DNA of 64,000 nt from Ardenticatenaceae bacterium (GTDB taxonomy: Bacteria > Chloroflexota > Anaerolineae > Promineifilales > Promineifilaceae), in assembly GCA_011525915.1 (NCBI GenBank), contig WYBM01000012.1:1-64000 (forward strand), read 5' to 3'. The notes below the pieces were generated by a model, which was given only the letters and a program-made list of their open reading frames with translations, made no database searches and was not told where the DNA came from. The position numbers and the translations under genes are program-made. Shown piece by piece: positions 1 to 8,393 of the stretch; positions within the stretch are counted from its first letter, which is position 1; each line of letters begins with the position of its first letter.

Positions 1-266
1 TCAAACGCTTCTTCGAAGAAGCGCCGGTCATCTGCTTCCCAGCGGGCCGATGAGGCGCTGTCTGGCAGCAGCACCGCAATACCGCCTTCACCCATCGCTT
101 CTGTGGTCGTTTCTGTTTCTGTGGTCGTTTCTGTGGCTGTGGTAGCAGTTGCCGCTTTAGTCGCGGGCACGGGTGTGGCCGTGGCCTGCGTATTACCCCC
201 ACCACAGGCGACAATTAGCATACCTAAAATCAGTAACAATGTGAGTAACAGGATATTTCTCTTCAT
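1..266 (-). CDS. Sugar ABC transporter substrate-binding lipoprotein (N-terminal part, runs off the window)
   Basis: Reading from ATG at 266 on the minus strand gives an open frame to base 1 with no stop. Residues 1-20 form a signal peptide ending in a lipobox LIVAC, with the lipidated Cys followed by GGG. A Thr/Ala/Glu-rich spacer of about 38 residues comes next, then the start of a periplasmic-binding fold (GIAVLLPDSASSARWEADDR). The LLPDS-SS-RWE-DDR pattern is typical of CUT2 (xylose/ribose-type) binding proteins, so the gene probably delivers a pentose or similar sugar to an ABC importer; the ligand is inferred. An AAAGGA ribosome site precedes the start. The gene follows livM on the same strand, but a 140-bp gap and a different transporter class argue for its own promoter. 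The C-terminus is outside the window. Confidence 0.8.
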   Translation of the reverse strand, partial: MKRNILLLTLLLILGMLIVACGGGNTQATATPVPATKAATATTATETTTETETTTEAMGEGGIAVLLPDSASSARWEADDRRFFEEAF

Positions 267-360
267 GGTGTTTCTTTCCTTTTAACTTGACTAAACCGTT
301 TCGGCATCGGATTGTTTGCAAGGTTGAACAATAGAATGCAGGTATTATCAGGACTTTCTA

Positions 361-372
361 GTTTAGCTAAAC
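361..372. promoter_or_regulatory. 12-bp perfect palindrome upstream of the sugar-binding lipoprotein gene
   Basis: GTTTAGCTAAAC is a perfect palindrome about 95 bp upstream of the minus-strand lipoprotein start. On the minus strand it overlaps a weak -35-like TTTAGC, followed after 16 bp by GATAAT. It could be an operator for a sugar-responsive repressor or a small RNA hairpin. No regulator gene lies next to it. Confidence 0.35.
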
Positions 373-406
373 GTCACCTCCTTAACAGAGCTTTCATGTT
401 TTTACC

Positions 407-1531
407 CTAACGGGCAAACGGCCGTAAGCGCCAGCTTGCCTTGATCAACATCCAACGATGCGCCAGGCCTCGCGGCTCAAAAATCAAGAATAATACCAAC
501 ACTAACCCAAAGAACACAGGCCGGAAAGAAGAGAGCAGTTGTGCCGCCTGATTCGGGAAAATTTCGGCCAGATACGCTCCCATCTCTAACGAAAAATCCT
601 CTAGCAAAATCACAAAGATCGCACCCAGGAACGGGCCCACATTGGTGCCTAGACCACCAATGACCAGCATGCCTAAAAAGAGAACGGATTCATCCAGACC
701 ATACCCAAACTGCGTTCCTACACCACGTTGGCTAAATGCCCGCAGTGAACCAGCCACCCCGGCAAAAAACGCAGCCAGGAAAAAAGCATACAGTTTGTAT
801 TGAAACAGATTAACCCCTAACAACTCCGCCGCCAGGTCATTATCACGCACAGACACAAATGCTCGACCCAACTTGGTACGTGAAATGTTGATGGTTAAAA
901 TGGTGGTAATAAGCAGCACGGTCAGGGAGATGTAAACAAAATCAGCCAATTCACTGAAGCGGTACCTTAGAAGTGGGGCCAAAACCCCTTCCGGATTTAC
1001 CTGGGCTGCAAGTTTGTTACCCAGGAAAATGACGGCCGGAATGTCAATAAAGCCGTTGGTTCCACCCAGATAAGCCTTAAAGACAGGTTGGCGAGACAGC
1101 CAGGGGATAATAAACTGGGCTGCCAACGTGGCCATAGCCAGGTAAAAGCCTTTAACGCGCAAAGAGGGCAGCCCAAAGACCAAACCTACCAGCCCGGTCA
1201 TTAACCCGGCAAAAGGAATGGCCAGGAAAAAAGGAAGCCCCCAATGAATGGAAACCATGCCGGCCGCATACCCGCCTACCAACATAAAAGCTGCCTGCCC
1301 TAATGAAATTTGTCCAGTATAACCGGTAAGCAAGTTCAACCCTTGTAATGTAATGACCGTATAGGCGATCTGGTTTAACGTGGCCACAACATAAGCATTG
1401 CCCATTCGTGGGGCTGCATACAATATAACCAGGCTTATAATGAGGATGGCCCACTGCCACTTTTGGCGCACCAAAGACATGTCTTGCTCATATGTGCGGT
1501 CAAAATCCCCGGCGGGTCTTAAAATAGCCAT
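407..1531 (-). CDS. livM: Branched-chain amino acid-type ABC transporter permease LivM
   Basis: This is an inner-membrane permease subunit of a HAAT-family (branched-chain amino acid type) importer. The 374-residue protein has a short basic cytoplasmic N-terminus, then many hydrophobic segments. The LivM signature region follows: QGLNLLTGYTGQISLGQAAF near residues 63-82, and FVSVRDNDLAAELLGVNLFQYKL around 226-248, which is the cytoplasmic loop that contacts the ATPase. The C-terminal FEPRGLAHRW is typical of the family. It is the last gene of the livG-ligase-livH-livM set, 108 bp after livH. The ligand cannot be read from the permease. The acyl-CoA ligase within the cluster suggests an organic acid rather than an amino acid, which is an inference. 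Confidence 0.9.
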   Translation of the reverse strand: MAILRPAGDFDRTYEQDMSLVRQKWQWAILIISLVILYAAPRMGNAYVVATLNQIAYTVITLQGLNLLTGYTGQISLGQAAFMLVGGYAAGMVSIHWGLPFFLAIPFAGLMTGLVGLVFGLPSLRVKGFYLAMATLAAQFIIPWLSRQPVFKAYLGGTNGFIDIPAVIFLGNKLAAQVNPEGVLAPLLRYRFSELADFVYISLTVLLITTILTINISRTKLGRAFVSVRDNDLAAELLGVNLFQYKLYAFFLAAFFAGVAGSLRAFSQRGVGTQFGYGLDESVLFLGMLVIGGLGTNVGPFLGAIFVILLEDFSLEMGAYLAEIFPNQAAQLLSSFRPVFFGLVLVLFLIFEPRGLAHRWMLIKASWRLRPFAR

Positions 1532-1639
1532 AGTAAATCCTTACTTATATGATAAATGATGTGCCTTTACATAACAACTCGTTTTCACCAATCTCTCTCT
1601 GGCACGCTCGTACAGAGCAAGGGGATGCCATCGGGCTGT

Positions 1640-2677
1640 TCATATTCTCTCAATTCGCTTCTGTCCAAACAAGCCTTCTGGCCTGACAACCAATACCACC
1701 AGCAAGAGGATATAAGGCGTGATTTCAGCAGAGTTCCTGATTTCCACAATATTGGAAGCCTGCACTAGAGACACCGTCACCCCGACCAACAACCCACCAA
1801 TAATAGCCCCTCCAAAAGATTCCAGACCACCCAATAAGATAGCCGGAAACGCTGCCAGAGCGACCGTAGACAGGCTCAGGCTAACACCAGTAAGTGTCGC
1901 CAACAAGACCCCGCCCAACGTGGCAATAACACCGGCAATAGCCCAAGAAAGCGCAAATACCCGGGACACCTTAATGCCTACACTCTGTGCCAGCTCATGG
2001 TTTTCAGATGTAGCCCGCATGGCCAGGCCAGTTTTGGTATAGTTAAAGAAGATCATAAAAAGCGTAGCGGCCACAATGGCCACAACAAACGTAGCCAACC
2101 GGGCATGACCCAACTGGAGGCGATCAAGAAAGACAATACTGACATCATTCAAAGGAGGAATAGGGATATTGGTGACATCACTGGGCGAAAAGGGAGCGGG
2201 GAAGTTTCCTTTGGGTGTCACCCCAAAGAGAACCGTTGTCAGCCCTTGCATAATTTCAGCCAGCCCTAACGTCATTAAGATGATGGCCAGCAGCGGTTGG
2301 CCGGTCATGGGTCGTAAGGTGACCCGTTCGATAAAAAACCCTATCAGCACAGCCACAACCACGGCGGCCAGGGCAGCGGCCCATAGGGGCAAATCAAATG
2401 GCGCCTTTCCATCACCGCTGGCACCAGCAAACCACCAGACCAGGTAAGCCCCCACCATCACCATTTGCCCCTGAGAGAAGTTAAAAACTTCAGAAGCTTT
2501 ATAGATCAAAACAATGCCCAGGGCAATAAGGGCGATGGTACCGCCGTTAAGGATGCCGGTGATAATTTGTTGCGGCACCAGGATCCAGTTCATATACGGC
2601 CGTATCGCCCATACCACCAACATCGCTACCACCAATGTTACCGTTGCTGTCACTACCCGTCTTGTCATCTTATCCAT
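1640..2677 (-). CDS. livH: Branched-chain amino acid-type ABC transporter permease LivH
   Basis: This is the second permease subunit of the HAAT-type importer, 345 residues long. After one N-terminal membrane segment it has the LivH hallmark ILNGGTIALIALGIVLIYKA, then FNFSQGQMVMVGAYL. The loop GLAMRATSENHELAQSVGIKVSRV is the coupling helix for LivG/LivF, and LGGLESFGGAIIGGLLVG follows. It would form the transmembrane channel with LivM. It sits 55 bp downstream of the ligase gene on the same strand. The usual second ATPase (livF) and the binding protein (livK) are not in the window. They must be encoded elsewhere or beyond the left edge, or be shared with another system. Confidence 0.9.
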   Translation of the reverse strand: MDKMTRRVVTATVTLVVAMLVVWAIRPYMNWILVPQQIITGILNGGTIALIALGIVLIYKASEVFNFSQGQMVMVGAYLVWWFAGASGDGKAPFDLPLWAAALAAVVVAVLIGFFIERVTLRPMTGQPLLAIILMTLGLAEIMQGLTTVLFGVTPKGNFPAPFSPSDVTNIPIPPLNDVSIVFLDRLQLGHARLATFVVAIVAATLFMIFFNYTKTGLAMRATSENHELAQSVGIKVSRVFALSWAIAGVIATLGGVLLATLTGVSLSLSTVALAAFPAILLGGLESFGGAIIGGLLVGVTVSLVQASNIVEIRNSAEITPYILLLVVLVVRPEGLFGQKRIERI

Positions 2678-2732
2678 AAGCCCTCATAATCACAATGCCC
2701 AGATGATGCTTAAGCAGCCAACATGTTAACGC

Positions 2733-4640
2733 TTATACCGTCATGAGCCGTACCTGGGTTTCAATAAACCCTTCACTACCATCCTGGTATTTAACCGGCG
2801 CTCGAACACTGACAGCCTCACGGCCGTCGTACATCGCCGCCACAATATCTCCATAGCGGTCAGCCAGAACGTCACGGCGTAACTTACGGCTGCGCGTCAT
2901 CTCCGCTTCATCGGCATCAAATTCCTTGTGCATTAATACAAACCGTCTGATGCGAGCGCCTTCCGGTAATGTTTTATTTACCTCGTCCATCGCTTCCTGA
3001 ATCAGCGCGTATACCTGGGGTTTCTGCGATAAGTCTACAAACGTAGTGTATCCGAGGCCCTGCTTTTCTGCCCAATGCGCCACATTTTCAAAATCAATGA
3101 TGATCATGGCCGCCACGTACTCCCTCTCTTCACTACCAATAGCCATCGCGTCACGAACGTATGGACTGAATTTTAACCGGCCCTCAATAAATTGAGGCGA
3201 AAACAGTTCACCAGTGGCCAGGCTGAGCATATTCTTAACACGATCCTGGAAAATAACATGACCATCCTCATCAATATAGCCGGCATCACCGGTTTTAAGC
3301 CAGCGACGGCCGTCGGCATCCACCATCATATCCTTCGCTGTGGCTTCCTCGTCTTTGTAATAGCCTTTCATCACCGTAGGGCCACACACCTGCAACTCTC
3401 CCTCATCCGAAATGCGTATTTCCATACCAGGATTCGGCACCCCCACGCTGGCAAACTTTATATCACCGTCCCGATGCTGCGTGACCCCACCTGTCACCTC
3501 GGTCGAACCATAAATCTGTTTCAGATTAATGCCCAGCGCATGGAAAAAACGCAAATGGTCCGGGCTTAACAGCGCCCCGGCGGTGTAAGCACTGCGCAGC
3601 CGGGACATGCCCAACTGTCCTCGTAACGGCCGAAAAACCAACACATTCCCCAACCCATACAACAGCTGCAAGCCAAGACCTGGCTTTTCCCGACTAAACT
3701 TTTTATCCGCCGCTCTATAACCTACCGGCAAAAACCAGTTGTATAATTTGCGATTCAGCCAGGAAGCATCTTTCATGCGCACCTGCACGGTGCCTACCAG
3801 GTTCTCCCACAACCGGGCACTGTAAAAAAGATTGTCCGGCGCGATCTCACGAATATTTTCACGCACAGTCTCCGGTTCCTCTGGGAAATTCATGATCATA
3901 CCTGCATAACAATGTGGCACAATGCCAAACGCCGGTTCAGCAATCCAGCCCATAGGCATAAAACTCACATGGTTATCGGTGTTATAACGGGGGTCAATGG
4001 CAAAAGCCGTCTTTGCCGCAGACAGCAGATTATGATGACTGAGCATCACCCCTTTGGGCAATCCCGTTGTCCCTGAGGTATAGCAAATTAAGGCAGTATC
4101 TTCCCCCTGCCCCAAGGCTACCTCAGTTTCGAAGCGGTCTGGCTCTTTTTCACCCAGCTCACGCCCTAACTGCTGGACTTCCGTAAAAGAAATCAGCCAT
4201 TCATCTTTGTAACTCCACATCCCCCGATCATCCCAATAAATAACTTTTCGCAGTTTCGGCACCCGATCTTTTAACTCTAGCAGTTTATCTACCTGTTCTT
4301 GATCTTGCGCCAAAGCAAACGTCGCATCGCTGTGATTAATGATATACTCAATTTCGTCAGGAATAGCGTCAGTATACATGCCCACAACGGCGGCACCGGC
4401 AGCCTGCATCCCCAAAAACCCCCATAGATATTCGCGGTCATTATCACCAATAGAACAGATATGATCACCGCGTTGTAAGCCCAGCGCGATCATGCCTAGC
4501 ATGAAAGACTTCACCTGTTCATAAGACGCCCGCCAGGTAAATTCTCGCCAGATGCCGAATTCCTTTTCGCGGATAGATACCTGCTCAGGGGCTGACCTGG
4601 CCTGCTTTAGAAACATCTGAGGTAATGTTTGTTCGCTCAT
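2733..4640 (-). CDS. AMP-binding long-chain-type acyl-CoA synthetase within the liv cluster
   Basis: This 635-residue ANL-superfamily ligase activates a carboxylate to acyl-AMP and then acyl-CoA. The AMP-binding P-loop motif YTSGTTGLPKG is at residues 187-197. The adenylate-contacting YGSTEVTGG and the TGDAGYIDEDGHV hinge region follow, and the C-terminal RSRKLRRDV carries conserved basic residues. Length and the FadD15-like arrangement fit long-chain or aryl acyl-CoA ligases. It lies between livG (77 bp) and livH (55 bp) on the same strand, so uptake and CoA activation of the same substrate are plausibly coupled. That arrangement is known for ABC importers of aromatic and dicarboxylic acids. 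The substrate is not readable from the sequence. Confidence 0.85.
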   Translation of the reverse strand: MSEQTLPQMFLKQARSAPEQVSIREKEFGIWREFTWRASYEQVKSFMLGMIALGLQRGDHICSIGDNDREYLWGFLGMQAAGAAVVGMYTDAIPDEIEYIINHSDATFALAQDQEQVDKLLELKDRVPKLRKVIYWDDRGMWSYKDEWLISFTEVQQLGRELGEKEPDRFETEVALGQGEDTALICYTSGTTGLPKGVMLSHHNLLSAAKTAFAIDPRYNTDNHVSFMPMGWIAEPAFGIVPHCYAGMIMNFPEEPETVRENIREIAPDNLFYSARLWENLVGTVQVRMKDASWLNRKLYNWFLPVGYRAADKKFSREKPGLGLQLLYGLGNVLVFRPLRGQLGMSRLRSAYTAGALLSPDHLRFFHALGINLKQIYGSTEVTGGVTQHRDGDIKFASVGVPNPGMEIRISDEGELQVCGPTVMKGYYKDEEATAKDMMVDADGRRWLKTGDAGYIDEDGHVIFQDRVKNMLSLATGELFSPQFIEGRLKFSPYVRDAMAIGSEEREYVAAMIIIDFENVAHWAEKQGLGYTTFVDLSQKPQVYALIQEAMDEVNKTLPEGARIRRFVLMHKEFDADEAEMTRSRKLRRDVLADRYGDIVAAMYDGREAVSVRAPVKYQDGSEGFIETQVRLMTV

Positions 4641-4717
4641 CGTGACCTTTAAGACTACAGGTAGGATAACGGGTAGGGGTTACTTCTGCCCTGGGCAGCC
4701 GCAAAAGTCACCCGCAT

Positions 4718-5491
4718 CTATTGTTCACCCAGGTAAGCGTGAATCACTTTTTCGTCGTGTTTGATTTCGTCGGGAGTGCCCTCGGCGATTTTGCGGCCAA
4801 AATCCAGCACCACTACCCGATTAGAGATATCCATCACCAGGCCCATATCATGTTCGATCAACACAATAGTAGCTCCCCGCAATTCGTGAATATCCAGAAT
4901 GAAGCGGGCCATATCTTCTTTTTCTTCCACATTCATGCCCGCCATAGGCTCGTCCAACAGCAGCAGCGTGGGCTCTAGAGCCAGGGCACGGCCTAATTCC
5001 ACGCGCTTACGCAAGCCATAGGGCAGCGCGCCTACAATGGCTTTGCGGATGTACTCAATTTCTAAAAAATCGATAATCTCTTCTACAAAGTGGCGATGTT
5101 TAACTTCTTCGCGCCGCGCTGGCCCCCAATAAAGCATGCTAAACAAGCCATTTTGTTTCATGTGAAGGTGGCGGGCAGCCATCAGGTTATCTAGCGTGCT
5201 CAGACCCGTATAGAGGGCGATATTCTGAAATGTGCGGGCAATGCCCAGCCTGGCAATTTGGTGAGTGGCTGTTTTGGTGAGGTCATACCCTTTGTAATGA
5301 ATGTGTCCCTTTTGGGGGCGATAAAAGCCACTGATGCAGTTCAGCATAGATGTCTTACCGGCGCCATTAGGGCCAATAATGGCCAGAATTTCGCCCTGAT
5401 GCACGCTAAAGTTGACATCGGACAGAGCAGCATTACCCCCGAAACTAAGCGAGATGTTTTGGACGGATAATAAGTCAGCGTTTACATTCAT
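4718..5491 (-). CDS. livG: Branched-chain amino acid-type ABC transporter ATPase LivG
   Basis: This is the cytoplasmic ATPase of the HAAT importer. From ATG 5491 the protein is 257 residues, with Walker A GPNGAGKTS at about 40-48. It carries the LivG-type variant signature LPYGLRKRVELGRAL in place of LSGGQ, Walker B TLLLLDEPMAGMN, and the H-loop IVLIEHDMGLVMD. An upstream in-frame GTG at 5530 would add 13 residues but has no ribosome site. ATG 5491 is preceded by AAAAGG and gives the family's normal N-terminus. It is the first gene of the four-gene cluster and so probably carries its promoter. A palindrome lies about 57 bp upstream. Confidence 0.9.
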   Translation of the reverse strand: MNVNADLLSVQNISLSFGGNAALSDVNFSVHQGEILAIIGPNGAGKTSMLNCISGFYRPQKGHIHYKGYDLTKTATHQIARLGIARTFQNIALYTGLSTLDNLMAARHLHMKQNGLFSMLYWGPARREEVKHRHFVEEIIDFLEIEYIRKAIVGALPYGLRKRVELGRALALEPTLLLLDEPMAGMNVEEKEDMARFILDIHELRGATIVLIEHDMGLVMDISNRVVVLDFGRKIAEGTPDEIKHDEKVIHAYLGEQ

Positions 5492-5547
5492 GAAACCTTT
5501 TGGAATTGTGGTTTGTAATGTGCCAGCCACATCATTTTATTGGCAAT

Positions 5548-5564
5548 TTGTATAATTCATACAA
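5548..5564. promoter_or_regulatory. Candidate operator upstream of livG
   Basis: TTGTATAATTCATACAA is a 6-bp inverted repeat with a 5-nt centre, 57 bp upstream of the preferred livG start. It lies in the divergent gap between livG and the small lipoprotein gene. It has the size and symmetry of a repressor half-site pair. No regulator gene is adjacent, so the role is a guess. Confidence 0.35.
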
Positions 5565-5726
5565 CAGGATACTTCCTCTTCGTTACAAAAATTACCATAA
5601 GCGTTCTGGTTCCGCAAGAATTTGCTCAGATTACCGGAGTCTTCTGCCAAATTGGTACTAAAAAGTGCGGAGAATCTGGCACCTTTTGTAAAATAGCCCC
5701 ACAATTTCATAAGTGAGGAAAAATGT

Positions 5727-6092
5727 ATGATGCAAATGATAAAATTTGGCCTTTTAATTTTTGTGGGTGTTTGTTGTCTGGCGGCATGTGAACCTGAGAA
5801 GGTAGAAGGAGACGGCCGTCTGCCAGAACATGGCGAGGAATTGATCACCAATTATGTCAAAAATGAAAAACGAGATGACTCTGGGGGGCGTATCGTGTAC
5901 ATTAAGGATGTTGTCTCTAGCGAACCTGGCGAACAGTTATGGTGTGTGAACATACGGTATGTCAACAGTCAGGGGGTTACCACCGCCCCCATGCTTGTTA
6001 GCCTGCGGGGGGAAGAGTGGCGGCTGATAAGAAACCCTGACAAAACGGCTTATGAGGAGTATGGTTGTGTATGGCCGGTGACACCGCCATAA
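5727..6092 (+). CDS. Small lipoprotein of unknown function
   Basis: This 121-residue protein starts with a hydrophobic signal peptide (MIKFGLLIFVGVCC) and a lipobox LAAC at residues 18-21, so it is predicted to be lipid-anchored outside the membrane. The mature part is short and polar, with no family I recognise; Trp and Cys residues near the C-terminus (YGCVWPV) could make a disulfide with the earlier WCVN. A GTGAGGA ribosome site at 5713-5719 supports the start; two ATGs in tandem (5727, 5730) are both usable. It is divergent from livG and 36 bp ahead of the next plus-strand gene, with which it is probably cotranscribed. Confidence 0.65.
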   Translation: MMQMIKFGLLIFVGVCCLAACEPEKVEGDGRLPEHGEELITNYVKNEKRDDSGGRIVYIKDVVSSEPGEQLWCVNIRYVNSQGVTTAPMLVSLRGEEWRLIRNPDKTAYEEYGCVWPVTPP

Positions 6093-6128
6093 ATGATGCT
6101 TTACTTCATGTATAGATGACAGGAGATT

Positions 6129-7295
6129 ATGGATTACCAACCCGCTTACAAAACAATGGCCGAACATCAGCAGGTGTATGATTTAATCTGGTCGCAGATG
6201 CCTCATATGCAAAAGCGTACCTCTTCAACCTGGTGGTTTTTTATCTTGCTCCCTCAGGGGGAGGAAGGCTATGGGCCGCGCCAGATGATGTTTTCTATTG
6301 CCACACGCGTAGGGGAACGCATACGCATCAGCGACATGTGGCTGCCAGGGCTGGATTTACGGCGCCCCCTTGATAACGGGGTGGACACGTTTGCCGCCGC
6401 CGCTGTGGGGTGGTATTGTGATGGGGAAACAGTACACGAAGATATTGTGAAGACCACGGCCGTTACCCGTCTCTCTCTGCCTGACAAAACGGTTGAATGT
6501 TGGGCTGACCAGGCAGACGGGAACCGCTATGGGTATGAAATTTGCGCTGCTTCCAGCCCTCCCCTGTCGCTGGAAGCCCACATCATAGGTGAAAAAGGAT
6601 CCGCCCACTTTAATGCCTGGGGAGACCTGAACTGCCTGGATAACGCCCCACAAGAAGCGATTAACATTGACACCCCTTTCGGCGGCACACACTTTATTGC
6701 CTGGCGACGGATGCACTTTAAGGGGGATTTTGACCTGCCAGGCACCGGCAAAGAGACGTTGACCGGATTGTGCTACTTTCAGCGCGTCTGTTTAAACGTA
6801 CCTACCTTCCCCTGGAAGTGGATTTGGGCCTTATTCCCTGATGGCTCTATGTTTTCAGCCTATGTGCCGTATGCCGGCTTAAACTTGCTGCGTAAGGGGT
6901 ATACATTCTTCAACAGCAACCGCAAAGAGCAGGCCACGCTCTCTATTGCCCCTAAAGCGTTTTGGGATTGGCCAGATGCCAGAGAACGTATCTGGCTGGC
7001 GGAGGGAACACGGATAACCCCGATTTTAGGGCGTGGGCCACACCCACACTTTGAGGTAACCACCCAGAACAAAGCCGGGGACTTTATGCGGTTCACGGCC
7101 GTGCCTTATGGCCATACGCGCTTTTTCATCGATCGGCCCCTGCTTGGCAGCCGCCTGGAAAGCCACTGGAATTACAACGAATATATGTTCCGCATGGAAA
7201 ATGTAGACGGCCGTATTCAAAACCAACCCATCACCCAAGCAACAATGGGGCAGGGCTTTGGCAGCCTGGAGTACACCTGGGGACTGGGCTTGTAG
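6129..7295 (+). CDS. Unrecognised 388-residue soluble protein, possibly lipocalin-like (CrtC/AttH type)
   Basis: No signal peptide or membrane segment is visible. The protein is rich in Trp, Phe and Gly and in alternating hydrophobic stretches, which suggests a large beta structure. Repeated W-x-W-x-F-x-D-G-S type motifs (FPWKWIWALFPDGSMFSAY) and FTAVPYGHTRFFIDR recall the hydroxyneurosporene-synthase/AttH lipocalin-like fold; the resemblance is by general pattern and is weak. AGGAGA precedes the ATG. It follows the small lipoprotein by 36 bp and converges on the dipeptidase, with an inverted repeat between them. I cannot assign a function. Confidence 0.6.
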   Translation: MDYQPAYKTMAEHQQVYDLIWSQMPHMQKRTSSTWWFFILLPQGEEGYGPRQMMFSIATRVGERIRISDMWLPGLDLRRPLDNGVDTFAAAAVGWYCDGETVHEDIVKTTAVTRLSLPDKTVECWADQADGNRYGYEICAASSPPLSLEAHIIGEKGSAHFNAWGDLNCLDNAPQEAINIDTPFGGTHFIAWRRMHFKGDFDLPGTGKETLTGLCYFQRVCLNVPTFPWKWIWALFPDGSMFSAYVPYAGLNLLRKGYTFFNSNRKEQATLSIAPKAFWDWPDARERIWLAEGTRITPILGRGPHPHFEVTTQNKAGDFMRFTAVPYGHTRFFIDRPLLGSRLESHWNYNEYMFRMENVDGRIQNQPITQATMGQGFGSLEYTWGLGL

Positions 7296-7310
7296 CCCCG
7301 GTTTACAGCC

Positions 7311-7348
7311 GGCCAGGTTTTAAACCTGACCGGGTTCTAAACCTGGCC
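7311..7348. terminator. Inverted repeat between convergent genes, likely bidirectional terminator
   Basis: Arms GGCCAGGTTT (7311-7320) and AAACCTGGCC (7339-7348) pair perfectly around an 18-nt loop that itself contains AAACCTG. It lies exactly between the ends of the 388-residue gene and the dipeptidase gene. There is no clear T-run on either side, so rho-independent activity is uncertain. Confidence 0.5.
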
Positions 7349-7349
7349 C

Positions 7350-8393
7350 TTACTTCCAGGTGGCACGGAGCAGGCGCAGCCAGTTTTGGTGTGTCAACTT
7401 TTTCAGGTCATCATCACCATAGCCGCGGTCACGTAGGGCCGTAAGGATTTTGGGCAGGCCGGTAACGTCGCCCAGGTCAGCGGGAATACGCGCCCCATCG
7501 AAGTCACTGCCAAAACCAACATGCTCTATACCCAGGTGTTCTACCAGGTACTCCACGTGGCGTACAATGTCCATGATGGTCGTATTCTCCGGCTCTTTAC
7601 GGCCGTGACAGCACAAAAAGCTGACGTGGAAATTGACCCCCACCATCCCCCCGCTCTCCTTAATAGCCGCCAACTGCTTATCCTTCAGGTTACGCGGCGA
7701 GGGGCACAACGCGTGCGCATTGGAATGGGTAGCCACCAGCGGCGCATCTGTTATGGCGGCCACATCCCAGAACCCCTTCTCATTCAAGTGTGACAGGTCT
7801 ATCATCACACCCAGCTGATTGCATTCGCGCACCAACGCCTTGCCCGCATCCGTCAGGCCAGGGCCTATATCAGGGTCACCAGGAAAGACAAAGGGGACAC
7901 CCACACCATATTTGGTGGGGCGGCTCCACACCGGACCCAACGAGCGCAGCCCGGCGCCATAAAAGATGTGCAGGGTGTCAAAGTTGGTATCAATGGCTTC
8001 GGCCCCTTCAAAGTGTAAAACCGCCGCCATCACACCCGTTTGTAAACAGGTTTCCAACTGGTCAGCGCTGCGCACAATTTGCAGCTTACCCTCAGATTCG
8101 CGCTCCAGGCGAAAGAGAATGGAAGCCATGGCCGTGGCCCGGCGCAAAGCGTAACGGCTTTTTAAAGGGGGCGGCAGCACGGCCGAGTCCGGGTTGTCAT
8201 CTTTTTTACCTGGCTTTTTCCGGTTGGGAATAAAAATGGCAAAAAAGCCGCCGCCAAACCCCCCTTCCTGGGCGCGGGGGAAATCAATATGCCCTATGGT
8301 GTTGCGCTGCCAAAAGGTACGGCCGTCACCCGCCTTCTCATACAGATCCAGCAATGTATCATTGTGTCCATCAAAGATGGGAAAATTTGTCAT
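7350..8393 (-). CDS. Membrane dipeptidase family (peptidase M19)
   Basis: This is a zinc-dependent dipeptidase of the renal dipeptidase family, which hydrolyses dipeptides, often with a D-residue at the C-terminal side. Zinc-site motifs are present in order: DGHND at the N-terminus (about residues 8-12), the bridging Glu in HFEGAEAID, ATHSNAHALCPSPRNL, and GFGSDFDG near the C-terminus. The 347-residue length is normal for soluble bacterial members; no signal peptide is seen. The start overlaps the end of the GNAT gene by 4 bp, so the two are translationally coupled. A role in peptide or cell-wall turnover is inferred from the family only. Confidence 0.88.
   Translation of the reverse strand: MTNFPIFDGHNDTLLDLYEKAGDGRTFWQRNTIGHIDFPRAQEGGFGGGFFAIFIPNRKKPGKKDDNPDSAVLPPPLKSRYALRRATAMASILFRLERESEGKLQIVRSADQLETCLQTGVMAAVLHFEGAEAIDTNFDTLHIFYGAGLRSLGPVWSRPTKYGVGVPFVFPGDPDIGPGLTDAGKALVRECNQLGVMIDLSHLNEKGFWDVAAITDAPLVATHSNAHALCPSPRNLKDKQLAAIKESGGMVGVNFHVSFLCCHGRKEPENTTIMDIVRHVEYLVEHLGIEHVGFGSDFDGARIPADLGDVTGLPKILTALRDRGYGDDDLKKLTHQNWLRLLRATWK

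Noticed and set aside
103..285. 60-codon plus-strand frame at the left edge
   Set aside because: It is the shadow of the Thr-rich lipoprotein start on the minus strand; its Val-rich repeats are reversed Thr codons.
5537..5851. 104-codon frame opposite the small lipoprotein start
   Set aside because: It is antisense to a gene with a lipobox and ribosome site, spans a promoter gap, and has no recognisable protein character.
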